Below, piece by piece: positions 26,397-34,541 of a DNA stretch of 64,000 nucleotides. The position numbers were made by a program, and so were the translations under genes. The notes beneath the pieces are model-generated. The model did not search any database, was not told the DNA's origin, and saw nothing but the letters and a program-made list of their open reading frames with translations. Each line of letters opens with the position of its first letter. The first letter of the stretch is position 1. Source of the stretch: Shewanella olleyana (GTDB taxonomy: Bacteria > Pseudomonadota > Gammaproteobacteria > Enterobacterales > Shewanellaceae); the NCBI RefSeq assembly GCF_023283825.1, contig NZ_JAKILD010000012.1:62001-126000 (forward strand). The letters run 5' to 3'.

Positions 26397-26903
26397 CTAA
26401 TACGCTTTCTTGAAAATTTGAGACTTGATAAATTGTGCAAATAACTTTTCAACAACACCTAGCGATGAATTCAAACGGTGATCACCTGAAATTAAATGCA
26501 ATGGGCAGTCGTTATCTTTAGCAAATTTAAATGAGTTATCTACAGGAATTATGTCATCAGACCAACCATGAACAATTTCGACATTTGTTATGTTTCTAAA
26601 ATCATCCTCTACATAGCCTGGCATATACAAAGCTGGGGCCAATAAAAATAATGCTTTTGCATCAACTTGTTGAGATGCAACCAATGAAATGTAGCCTCCC
26701 ATGCTTGAGCCTACAAGTAAGAAGTCGTCATCCGTATTCTTTAAAATATTTACTAACCGTTCTATTCTTACTTTTGAATCAAGTGTATCTGTATAATCTA
26801 TACTATCAACATCGCAACCATACTCTTTGGCTATATTAGCAAGCCTTGTAATTTTGCTTCCCCAAGGTCCGCTTTCTTTTCCGTGTGAAAAAAATACTTT
26901 CAT
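26397..26903 (-). CDS. Alpha/beta hydrolase (YqiA/YcfP-like esterase)
   Basis: This 168-residue protein starts MKVFFSHGKESGPWGSK and has a nucleophile elbow GSSMGGY (Ser near 67), an acidic residue in GWSDDIIP and a final His in SGDHRL, a complete Ser-Asp-His triad. Its size fits the small YqiA-like serine esterases. Substrate unknown. It appears to be independent cargo of the island. Confidence 0.75.
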   Translation of the reverse strand: MKVFFSHGKESGPWGSKITRLANIAKEYGCDVDSIDYTDTLDSKVRIERLVNILKNTDDDFLLVGSSMGGYISLVASQQVDAKALFLLAPALYMPGYVEDDFRNITNVEIVHGWSDDIIPVDNSFKFAKDNDCPLHLISGDHRLNSSLGVVEKLFAQFIKSQIFKKAY

Positions 26904-27028
26904 AGATGTCCTTATATTTTGCGGATAAATAAATATCTTAAAAAAGTCGACTGGACTTCTCAGACGTTATTAAACTCTTAGGTAAGGCGCGAGTTTACTT
27001 TGATATATATTGTGAAAAATCTAATCAG

Positions 27029-27955
27029 TTAATAAACAAAGTTTTTATTAATTAAATTTCGCTCACCACTCCAGCGGTAAGCAATCAAATCTCCGCCTTT
27101 GCCAGCACTATAATCTGTGCAAACAACCTTATCTGACTGGATAGAGGGTTTACCATTCATCCAATAATGTCCAAAAAATACCGGTTTATCATTGTCGTAT
27201 AGATAAATGTCATCAATTAACGAATTGGGAATAGACTCCATATTTTCACCTGGAACAGTTAGAGCTAGGTTTCTAAAAGTAGGCGTTTCGTTCGACCACC
27301 ATTTTACTCTAACTCCAGATCTGGAATTTTCGTCCTTGTCATTAAAAGTTATACCATCAGGTAGCTCTTGCTCTAAGGCTTTAACAACATTTTCAATGTA
27401 TTGGTAATGATTATGGTGCTCTTGAGATGCTGTTATAAACATTTCATCTGGGATAGTCTTATCTTTGTTCAGTAAATCATTAAGTTTATTGATGGTAGGT
27501 TGATGCCAACATGCATGAACTATTCGAATATGTTCAAGTTCTAGAAATATTGGTAGAGTTTTAAACCACTTTATGACCTGTTCATGCTTTTGAGAGCCAA
27601 AGGGGAACTCTTTAAGGAATGCTTGGTGTTGTTTGTGATTTTTCTCTGAATGTTCGCGTAAATATTGATCTTGCCTATTTGGTTTTTTTGTTGCATAGCA
27701 AATTGCGTTAAATTCATGATTTCCCATGATTGCTAGAGCACTGTTAGATTCAACCATGCTTTTTACCATATGGATGGTTTTTTCCTCTTCACCACCACGA
27801 TCAATGTAATCGCCTACGAAAATAGCTTTACGTGTCTCATGACAAAAAACACCATCAACCAACCTATAATTCATTTTTAGTAGGAGGTTTTCTAATTTGG
27901 TGGCGTGTCCATGTACATCGCCAATAATGTCGTAATATTGCAATTTTGCATCCAA
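27029..27955 (-). CDS. PPP-family metallophosphatase
   Basis: This 308-residue protein shows the metal-binding signature of calcineurin-type phosphatases: DIIGDVHGH (residues 10-18), VGDYIDRGG (near 48) and GNHEFNAICY (near 78), then HACWHQP and a distal FGHYW. It resembles bacterial serine/threonine protein phosphatases and symmetrical Ap4A hydrolases. The C-terminal half (CTDYSAGKGGDLIAYRW) fits bacterial diadenosine or PrpE-like enzymes. Substrate cannot be fixed. It lies in tandem with minus-strand genes on both sides. Confidence 0.78.
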   Translation of the reverse strand: MDAKLQYYDIIGDVHGHATKLENLLLKMNYRLVDGVFCHETRKAIFVGDYIDRGGEEEKTIHMVKSMVESNSALAIMGNHEFNAICYATKKPNRQDQYLREHSEKNHKQHQAFLKEFPFGSQKHEQVIKWFKTLPIFLELEHIRIVHACWHQPTINKLNDLLNKDKTIPDEMFITASQEHHNHYQYIENVVKALEQELPDGITFNDKDENSRSGVRVKWWSNETPTFRNLALTVPGENMESIPNSLIDDIYLYDNDKPVFFGHYWMNGKPSIQSDKVVCTDYSAGKGGDLIAYRWSGERNLINKNFVY

Positions 27956-28039
27956 AGTTAACTTATTTATTTTATATCTTATTATTCAGGCTTGTTATTG
28001 CATTTTGTGCATTCATTCCATATTTGTAATTTGCCATGA

Positions 28040-28258
28040 TTATGGGAAGCTGATTAACTCAACTGATACGGTTCCTAACTCTTTATCCCCAAACAATGCT
28101 TCACTACCGTAAATATTATTTGCAGCAATAATAATCTTTAGCAAAACGTCTTCGGGTTCACAATCTTCCTCAACCATGTCTGAGGTTTGTTGACGGGCTA
28201 ATTCCAAGTACTTCTCGGTTGCCTCTTCACTTAATTCTATAACTAGTTTTTGAGTCAT
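28040..28258 (-). CDS. Small acidic protein, unknown (72 aa)
   Basis: A soluble 72-residue acidic protein with helix-forming IELSEEATEKYLELARQQ and a central EEDCEPEDVLLKIIIAAN. It has the size of an antitoxin, but no DNA-binding motif and no toxin partner can be identified. The gap to the upstream 340-residue gene is 96 bases. Family not recognised. Confidence 0.45.
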   Translation of the reverse strand: MTQKLVIELSEEATEKYLELARQQTSDMVEEDCEPEDVLLKIIIAANNIYGSEALFGDKELGTVSVELISFP

Positions 28259-28354
28259 TGTTTTCTCGACTTAAGGAAAATTCATGAATGTTTTTGTTGA
28301 AATATTTTTTTATGCAGCTGGGCAGAACGGTAAAACTTTCTACCTCATTCATTT

Positions 28355-29377
28355 TTAATTAGCTTTTGTGAGTTTTGTCATTATGTATTCTGTCGCCGCA
28401 CTCGCACTATTAAAGCTAATGTCTTCATTCTCGATGAATAGGATGAATTTTCCATCCCCCTTTAATGTAATGAGGTTGAGTGAGTCTTGTTTATTTGGGT
28501 AGCGCCAAATGCTGACTTCAATACCATCTGAAATATCCTCTTTGCTAACGGAGAAAACTTTGCTATCTAATAATTCAATAAGTTGGTTATAGTCTTTAAC
28601 TAATTGAACAGAATAACCAAAGCCCATTCTCAAAAAAGGTTCAATAGGGCGGGGTTTGCTTCCCTTTTTCTGAATATCATTAACTAACACTTGAATAGAT
28701 GATGCAAGTTGGGCACATTCCCGTTTTGATTTACTCTCCCTTAAAGCTGAAGATTGAAATAGATATAAATAAGTGTCTAATTTATCAAGTTTACAGAGGG
28801 GGCAAGGAGTTCCAATCAGTAAGTGTGACACTTCAATAGTGAGTAGTTCAAACAGTTCATTTTCACCAGGTATCGAATCATTTATTGGTAATGAATACAA
28901 TTTAGATAATTGATTTTTTACTTGCCTAACGATTTCGAGGTTGTGGTTATTTTTTTCAAAATTAGAAACCGACACAGGCAGCATTTGAAATAGTTGGTGA
29001 TTGATATTTGAGTCCCATAAACCATTTTCTGAGACGTCTCGAATGTAGCTTCCTGATTGCTTTGTGCCATAGCTATAATCAGCAGTTTTGTCTTGGATTA
29101 AGTCGATTATTTCAGTGTGAAGCTCAATCCAATCAATATGTCTAGCTTGTTCAATTTTTGGTATCCATGCTTCAAAAGATTCAATCAACTCTAGTTGTAA
29201 CTTTCGACCAGTGCTATCGGCTAAGGAACGTTGAGCCGTGAGGTGTTGATATATTGCGATATATAAAAAGATGGGGTTAATGCGATTAGAAAAGGTTGGA
29301 TATTTAGAGTCATAGTTATTCCATAACTCTTCACAAAATATTTTTGCATTGCACAAAGTACCGTTGTCGCTCGTCAT
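28355..29377 (-). CDS. Unknown protein with CPLC motif (340 aa)
   Basis: This mostly helical soluble protein has a single CxxC (GTPCPLCKLDK, near residue 206) and a C-terminal beta-alpha region (GIEVSIWRYPNKQD, GDGKFILFIENED). It forms a minus-strand pair with 29415-30002, 37 bases apart, transcribed away from the HEPN-WYL operon. I do not recognise the family. Its place next to a probable defence operon suggests it belongs to a related module. Confidence 0.5.
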   Translation of the reverse strand: MTSDNGTLCNAKIFCEELWNNYDSKYPTFSNRINPIFLYIAIYQHLTAQRSLADSTGRKLQLELIESFEAWIPKIEQARHIDWIELHTEIIDLIQDKTADYSYGTKQSGSYIRDVSENGLWDSNINHQLFQMLPVSVSNFEKNNHNLEIVRQVKNQLSKLYSLPINDSIPGENELFELLTIEVSHLLIGTPCPLCKLDKLDTYLYLFQSSALRESKSKRECAQLASSIQVLVNDIQKKGSKPRPIEPFLRMGFGYSVQLVKDYNQLIELLDSKVFSVSKEDISDGIEVSIWRYPNKQDSLNLITLKGDGKFILFIENEDISFNSASAATEYIMTKLTKAN

Positions 29378-29414
29378 AGTATGTTCTCAACCAGTCATGG
29401 AGAAGTGTTTTTGG

Positions 29415-30002
29415 TTATTCTTTCAAGCTACGACTAATCAACTCAAATGCATCCTTAGTGTCATATCCTTCTAAAGTAAGGCTGATGATATCATCTCTGT
29501 GACGTGATATAGCTTGCGGCAAGATAGCTCTGTTGTTTTGAAAATACTTAATCGTCATTTCTTTGGCTTCTTCGCGTGTAAGTCTTACCTGTGGCGTCGC
29601 TTTTTGCTCTGCGGCCTCAATATACATATCAAACTCTTCAGATACGGTTGACCAGTCATAAGCGAATACCTCTTCCCTCAATTTTACTGGATTAAAGTGC
29701 TCTGTAACCCCGTTACCACACTCTCCTAAAGTCTTATTTATAATGAGAGATGTGACATCGGGTAGTGCTCGTTCTGAAGTGAATAAACGAACAATATCCA
29801 ATTTTCTTCCTGTGGATACAGGGATAGCTCGTTGAACAAACTCTATATCTGGGTGTAAGTCTTTAGCTTGTTTAACTAATTCTCCGTAAGTCAAACAATG
29901 CTTGTGACGAGCTAAATTAATCAAAATTGGATAGTAAATAGCTGCTAGTTGAACATCGTTAAGAGTAATATTCGTGTAAAAACTTTGAGCCTGTTGTGTC
30001 AT
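29415..30002 (-). CDS. Unknown protein (195 aa), divergent from the HEPN operon
   Basis: The N-terminal part reads IYYPILINLARHKHCLTYGEL, and further on VSTGRKLDIVRLF and LPDVTSLIINKTLGECGNG. This pattern recalls a small domain found N-terminal in some restriction-like proteins, but I cannot name it. The C-terminal third is helical and charged. It is the first gene of the minus-strand pair and shares a 216-base intergenic region with the HEPN gene. Confidence 0.5.
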   Translation of the reverse strand: MTQQAQSFYTNITLNDVQLAAIYYPILINLARHKHCLTYGELVKQAKDLHPDIEFVQRAIPVSTGRKLDIVRLFTSERALPDVTSLIINKTLGECGNGVTEHFNPVKLREEVFAYDWSTVSEEFDMYIEAAEQKATPQVRLTREEAKEMTIKYFQNNRAILPQAISRHRDDIISLTLEGYDTKDAFELISRSLKE

Positions 30003-30160
30003 TTAAATTCCTTATATTTATTGTTTTTTCATATTTTCCAATATTCATGAAACTCGTATCTATCTTAACGCCACTTTTTAATTTGTATAAGTGTCAACTT
30101 TTAGTACATGTCACTTTTTGAGAAGTTAACATACCATTTATTGATCTAGCTCTTAACACC

Positions 30161-30188
30161 TTGACCTTTTTCTATTGCAATGTAGGCT
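30161..30188 (+). promoter_or_regulatory. Possible promoter of the HEPN-WYL operon
   Basis: TTGACC at 30161-30166, 16 bases, then TAGGCT at 30183-30188. The -35 is good and the -10 poor, consistent with a regulated promoter. The divergent region holds the direct repeats TCTTAACGCC / TCTTAACACC and paired TGTCA-type elements (30087-30118), where a WYL repressor might bind. Confidence 0.3.
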
Positions 30189-30218
30189 ATGAATCTGCAA
30201 ATACTTCAAGGGATTGAT

Positions 30219-30866
30219 ATGCAATACGAAAGACTTAAGGCTCAACATCGAGCCACAAGGGAGCAGCATCCTAAATCATTAGCCGTTCGTGTTCACAGAG
30301 CTTTAAGTTGGCTCAACAAGGCTGAGCTCTCTGAAGACTTAGACAGTCAGTTTATCTTTTACTGGATATCATTCAATGCTGCCTATGCACAGCATATCGA
30401 TCGTTCAATTTTAATGACTGAACGTGGTAAATTTCAAAGTTTTCTTTATAAAATCGTAATGTTAGACAGTAATAACCGACTTAATGATTTTATTTGGCAG
30501 GAATACACAAATACAATTCGTGTTGTTTTGAACAATGAATTTATATTTGAATCCTACTGGGATGCACAAAATGGTGAGATTACCCAGAAGGAGTGGAGAA
30601 ATCAGCGTTCAAAATCTATTCGTTCTAGTCACCATGCACTTGCCAGTGAGCAAACAGAAATTGTCTTATCTATCATATTTAGTCGACTCTATACGCTTAG
30701 AAACCAACTTATACATGGTGGTGCGACCTGGAATGGAAAAGTGAATCGTCAACAACTTCAAGACTGCACTGCAATTTTAGTCAGTGTTGTTCCAATTTTA
30801 ATTGAAGTAATGATGAGCAATCCTGATGAGCTTTGGGGTGACTTTATTTACCCCGTGATATCTTAA
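30219..30866 (+). CDS. HEPN-domain protein
   Basis: This 215-residue helical protein carries the HEPN signature Arg161-Asn-Gln-Leu-Ile-His166 in LRNQLIHGG, the RxxxxH motif of HEPN RNases. An aromatic motif FIFYWISFNAAYA near residue 47 matches other HEPN proteins. ATG 30219 is chosen because AAGGG lies seven bases upstream. HEPN proteins often act as toxins or RNases in phage defence and toxin-antitoxin pairs. It is the first gene of a six-gene operon followed by a WYL regulator 14 bases downstream. Confidence 0.72.
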   Translation: MQYERLKAQHRATREQHPKSLAVRVHRALSWLNKAELSEDLDSQFIFYWISFNAAYAQHIDRSILMTERGKFQSFLYKIVMLDSNNRLNDFIWQEYTNTIRVVLNNEFIFESYWDAQNGEITQKEWRNQRSKSIRSSHHALASEQTEIVLSIIFSRLYTLRNQLIHGGATWNGKVNRQQLQDCTAILVSVVPILIEVMMSNPDELWGDFIYPVIS

Positions 30867-30880
30867 ATTTGAGAGCCTCT

Positions 30881-31780
30881 ATGAGCAACATACTCACATC
30901 TATGGATTTGAATATTAATAAGCAAACGTTTTTACGATATCAACTAATAGAGATTATAGTTTATTGGGAAGGACGAATTACGACTAAACACCTTTGTGAT
31001 GGGTTTGGTATTGGCCGTCAACAAGCATCAAGGGACATCAATACGTATCTTAGAGAGCTAGCAGAAAATAATTTGGAATATGACATGCAGTTGAGAGGAT
31101 ATAAACCCTCTGAGCACTTTAAGCCAATATTTACAAAAGGGCATGTTAGTGAATACCTCCAATTGCTGACGTTGAATCAGAACTTATTATCAAAAAGCAA
31201 TTATTCTGCACTAGGCTTGCGTGATGTGAGTACAGTCATACCACCACCAAGATTTATTAAACCAGAAATTATGAGAGCTGTTGTCAGGGCTATGAGTGAG
31301 GGGCGCAGATTAGAAATTGATTATGTATCTATGAACTCACCAGAACCTGAGTCACGGGTTATCGCACCTCACTCTTTGGTGGATACACCTCTAAGATGGC
31401 ATGTAAGGGCTTACTGTGAAAAGAATAGGGCTTATCGTGACTTTGTTTTAAGCCGTTTTATTAATGAGCCCGATATTATGGATTATTCACCAAATCCACT
31501 TGAAGAGGACATCGGTTGGTGTACACCAATAGATCTTGTTTTGCAGGCAGACCCGCGGTTGAGAGAAACTCAAAAGAAGCTGATCGAAACAGATTTTTGC
31601 ATGGAATCTGGGCAATTAGTAATTCCCTCAAGGTTAGCATTGATCAATTATTTAATGGACTCATTAGGGCTTAATCTCGAGAGTATTAATGCTGAGCCAA
31701 ATTATCAGCAGATATGCATTAAAAATCGAGATGAGCTCCGCATATTACTCAGTAAACACGGATTATTAAAAGGTAAGTAA
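30881..31780 (+). CDS. WYL-domain transcriptional regulator, BrxR/CapW type
   Basis: This 299-residue protein has an N-terminal winged helix (about 1-75; RITTKHLCDGFGIGRQQASR), a WYL domain (about 140-195; LEIDYVSMNS, RVIAPHSLVDTPLRWHVRAY) and a C-terminal domain (about 215-299). This is the layout of BrxR and CapW, repressors of BREX, CBASS and other phage-defence loci. ATG 30881 is preferred to TTG 30869. Its presence is the strongest hint that the operon acts in defence. A weak hairpin follows (GCCTGT / ACAGGC, 31781-31803). Confidence 0.8.
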   Translation: MSNILTSMDLNINKQTFLRYQLIEIIVYWEGRITTKHLCDGFGIGRQQASRDINTYLRELAENNLEYDMQLRGYKPSEHFKPIFTKGHVSEYLQLLTLNQNLLSKSNYSALGLRDVSTVIPPPRFIKPEIMRAVVRAMSEGRRLEIDYVSMNSPEPESRVIAPHSLVDTPLRWHVRAYCEKNRAYRDFVLSRFINEPDIMDYSPNPLEEDIGWCTPIDLVLQADPRLRETQKKLIETDFCMESGQLVIPSRLALINYLMDSLGLNLESINAEPNYQQICIKNRDELRILLSKHGLLKGK

Positions 31781-31878
31781 GCCTGTAGTATTAGGCGACA
31801 GGCTACATTTTAGGGCACTTACCTGGTGGCATTTTATCCTTTAGAGTGAGCAGCATATTGTTCACATAAGGGAATAAA

Positions 31879-32598
31879 ATGATTAAGAATAATGTTAATG
31901 AAAGACAAGCACAGTATTTACCCGATCAGATTGTCTTATTAGGAGACTCTATCTTTGATAACGCACCCTATGTTGAATCTGGTGAGTCTGTTACAGAGCA
32001 ATTAAATGATTTAATCATTTCAAAAGTTTTGGAGTCTAATCATGATATGAGTAGCACCACTACAGAAGTTAAATTATTAGCAGTGGATGGTCATGTCATG
32101 TCAAATGTTTCAAGGCAAATGACGCGAGTACAATCAAAGTATAACTTTAATAAGCAACATGCTTTTCTCTCTTGTGGCGGAAATGACTTACTTGGATATA
32201 ACACTCCAGGGCTTCTTAGTACAGGGACTTCAACCGTAGGTGATGCTTTAAATATATTGATGCAAGTTCGTGAAAAGTTTCGATATGGTTATCAGAAAAT
32301 GCTTAATTTGGTACAAGGAAAGTTTACTCACCTTACTATCTGTACCATATATGACGGCATTCCGAACCTTTCAAATGCTGAGTCAGTTGCATTAGCAATA
32401 TTTAATGAGGTCATTTTAAGAGAGGCTGCTGAGCGAAATTTAACAGTCCTTGACTTGCGTGTGATCTGCAATCATGCAGACGATTACGCACCGTTATCAC
32501 CAATCGAGCCATCAAAACAAGGTGCTGAGAAAATCGCTCAGGCGATATTTAATCAATATAAGCAAAATAACAATATGATGTGGGAGGTACGTGAGTGA
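31879..32598 (+). CDS. SGNH/GDSL-family hydrolase
   Basis: This 239-residue protein has block I GDSIFDN with nucleophile Ser24, a glycine in AVDGH (block II) and block III GGND with Asn102. The usual DxxH is not evident; the end reads SPIEPSKQGAEKIA, a variant seen in some SGNH proteins. Esterase activity is therefore likely but the catalytic His is uncertain. AAGGGAA precedes the ATG. It overlaps the next gene by four bases, so the two are translated together. Confidence 0.75.
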   Translation: MIKNNVNERQAQYLPDQIVLLGDSIFDNAPYVESGESVTEQLNDLIISKVLESNHDMSSTTTEVKLLAVDGHVMSNVSRQMTRVQSKYNFNKQHAFLSCGGNDLLGYNTPGLLSTGTSTVGDALNILMQVREKFRYGYQKMLNLVQGKFTHLTICTIYDGIPNLSNAESVALAIFNEVILREAAERNLTVLDLRVICNHADDYAPLSPIEPSKQGAEKIAQAIFNQYKQNNNMMWEVRE

Positions 32599-33881
32599 GT
32601 TTATCAAAAGAGTGGTTTGATAAGCGTGACAAGTTTATAGCCCTTCAAAAAAAACAAGGAAACTATACTGTTGGTGAAGCAATTGAATGGCTTAATTCAT
32701 CAATTTCTTGTTTTTATGATTTGGGAGTTTTTACTCAAGCCGAGTTTTCAATCATGGCGCCTGGTCATACTGAGCTAACACCGGTTGGGCGCTTGTTTTT
32801 CGTTGAAAGTTTCCAGCAGACATTTATATCGCCTAAAAATTTATATAAGCTAAAAGAAGCACTTAACGATTGGGATAACTTTTCTATTCAGTATGAGTTA
32901 TTTGAGTCGGACTTGGTGGGAACAATTGCGGTAAAAAATCAAAAGCACGTAAAGTTTAAAACCGAAGGTAGCCTCTTTAATTACAAGTTAAGTTTTAATG
33001 TTGAAAATATTAATAGTGAGCTTAATAGTATTTTTTTTAGTAAGAATTCTGACAATATTTTAAATATTTGGAATGACTTTAGCCAATGCGTTTCTTTAAT
33101 TGAAGCAGAGGATAAGTCGCCTACTAATGCAGAGATTGCCACTGATAAAGACACAATGGAGACACTATGTCTTCCATGGCACCCTCTGGTTCAACGTTAC
33201 TTTCGTAACAAAATGCATTTGATAGGGTTCGAACACAATCTAGCGGTACTAAAAAATGAAATAGAAGCAACTTATTCGGTAGATAATTCAGAGTGGCGGT
33301 CTATAAATGCTTCTTTTGTAACTGCAAGGCCTTCTTGCCAAATAGAAAGTAATGAAACTCAGGTGTATGCCACAGAAGAAGTCGAGGTTAAATTAATTAA
33401 CCAAAAGTCAATTAACCTTTTTGGCATTGTAGAACCTAACACTGTTGAAAGAGTTATTCGAAAAAGAAGCTATTTGAAACGGAGCAGTTGGGCACAGCCT
33501 GGCAGTGTATTGTTGTTTAAAAGTGCTGATAGAAAACATGTGAAAGTGGCATACTATCCCGAGTCATATACACAGCCCATTTTATGTTCAGAAGTTATTA
33601 GTATTTTTCAGGCAAAAGGACTCAGTCTATGGGATGGTAAACGACTATTTTTATTCTTGACCTCAAAAGCTGGGCAAACTTTACTTGAATATACTTTCCG
33701 AGACTTCTCAATTAATGAGTTAACTCAAATGCGCCTTACTCAGCGTCAAATTAACTTGCTTGAGATACCTCAAATTGACTCTACAGCTGCACAAAACTTA
33801 GACAATAAATATTGTCAGCTGCAAAACCTTTTTAAGCAAAAAAATTATATTGAAAGCCAAATTAAAGCATTACTTCAGTAG
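32595..33881 (+). CDS. Unknown protein with C-terminal HsdS-like region (428 aa)
   Basis: The GTG start overlaps the SGNH stop (GTGA). Residues 1-130 hold an unknown domain (LSKEWFDKRDKFIALQKKQG). Residues about 270-428 resemble a target-recognition domain of type I restriction specificity subunits: RSYLKRSSWAQPG, FLFLTSKAGQTLLEYTF, then LTQRQINLLEIPQID and a helical coiled-coil-like tail QNLDNKYCQLQNLFKQK. No methyltransferase or HsdR motor is nearby. If the match holds, it may supply DNA specificity to other genes of the operon (inference). Confidence 0.5.
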   Translation: MSLSKEWFDKRDKFIALQKKQGNYTVGEAIEWLNSSISCFYDLGVFTQAEFSIMAPGHTELTPVGRLFFVESFQQTFISPKNLYKLKEALNDWDNFSIQYELFESDLVGTIAVKNQKHVKFKTEGSLFNYKLSFNVENINSELNSIFFSKNSDNILNIWNDFSQCVSLIEAEDKSPTNAEIATDKDTMETLCLPWHPLVQRYFRNKMHLIGFEHNLAVLKNEIEATYSVDNSEWRSINASFVTARPSCQIESNETQVYATEEVEVKLINQKSINLFGIVEPNTVERVIRKRSYLKRSSWAQPGSVLLFKSADRKHVKVAYYPESYTQPILCSEVISIFQAKGLSLWDGKRLFLFLTSKAGQTLLEYTFRDFSINELTQMRLTQRQINLLEIPQIDSTAAQNLDNKYCQLQNLFKQKNYIESQIKALLQ

Positions 33882-33920
33882 CAGAATTGGACTGAAAAAT
33901 TATTTTAGAAAAGGGTTTAT

Positions 33921-34523
33921 ATGAGTTATTCAGAGCAACCAGGCAAAAAAGAAGAGCTTGAAATTTTTGATTTACTTCAAAAAGAGCAAACCCCAAAACC
34001 TATTTATATAAAAATTAGCCCTACATCACCAGTGCTACCGCTATTTAGTGAGGGTGTACTAACAAAGGAAAAAGAGTTAGAGGTACTGAGTCAATGCCCT
34101 CGTATTCATTTATCAGCAGCAACCAGTTATCAGCAGGTAACTTTGTTTTTGATTGAATTACTTTCTTATTACTTTTGTATTCCCAAAGGGAATATTACTG
34201 AGCAGAGTGGTTTGGTGGATGATATAGAACGTTTAGTCTGGGCAAAAGAATTAAGCGTTTCTTTTGAGGATGTAAATTACGGCAGAGTATTTTGTGGAAA
34301 AGATAAAGAAGGGAATCCTGTTGGTGGCATTGAGGATAAAGGCATGATTATATCCATGATGTACATGACAGACTTCTCACAGTTAGTCGGTATTAACGTT
34401 GTCAACGATGTTAGCCAATCGACCTTTGAAGCATTAGATAATGATTTTGGTAATTATTATGAATGCGAGACTGTTGGTGAGTTAGCGGAATTGGTTTATT
34501 CAGTATGTAAGAAACTAAAATAA
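33921..34523 (+). CDS. Unknown protein (200 aa) in the HEPN-WYL operon
   Basis: AAGGG lies five bases before the ATG. The protein is soluble with YIKISPTSPVLPLFSEG in the N-terminal part and a C-terminal half ending CETVGELAELVYSVCKKL, loosely reminiscent of the end of acyl-carrier-like domains; the central serine for phosphopantetheine is not obvious, so I give this little weight. It sits between the HsdS-like gene and the nuclease-like gene. Confidence 0.45.
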   Translation: MSYSEQPGKKEELEIFDLLQKEQTPKPIYIKISPTSPVLPLFSEGVLTKEKELEVLSQCPRIHLSAATSYQQVTLFLIELLSYYFCIPKGNITEQSGLVDDIERLVWAKELSVSFEDVNYGRVFCGKDKEGNPVGGIEDKGMIISMMYMTDFSQLVGINVVNDVSQSTFEALDNDFGNYYECETVGELAELVYSVCKKLK

Positions 34524-34541
34524 TTGAAACTAAGGATTATA

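Noticed and set aside
28040..28258. Antitoxin gene
   Set aside because: Size and acidity fit, but no DNA-binding motif and no neighbouring toxin were found.
33921..34523. Acyl carrier protein
   Set aside because: Only the C-terminal helix resembles one; the DSL-type phosphopantetheine serine is missing.
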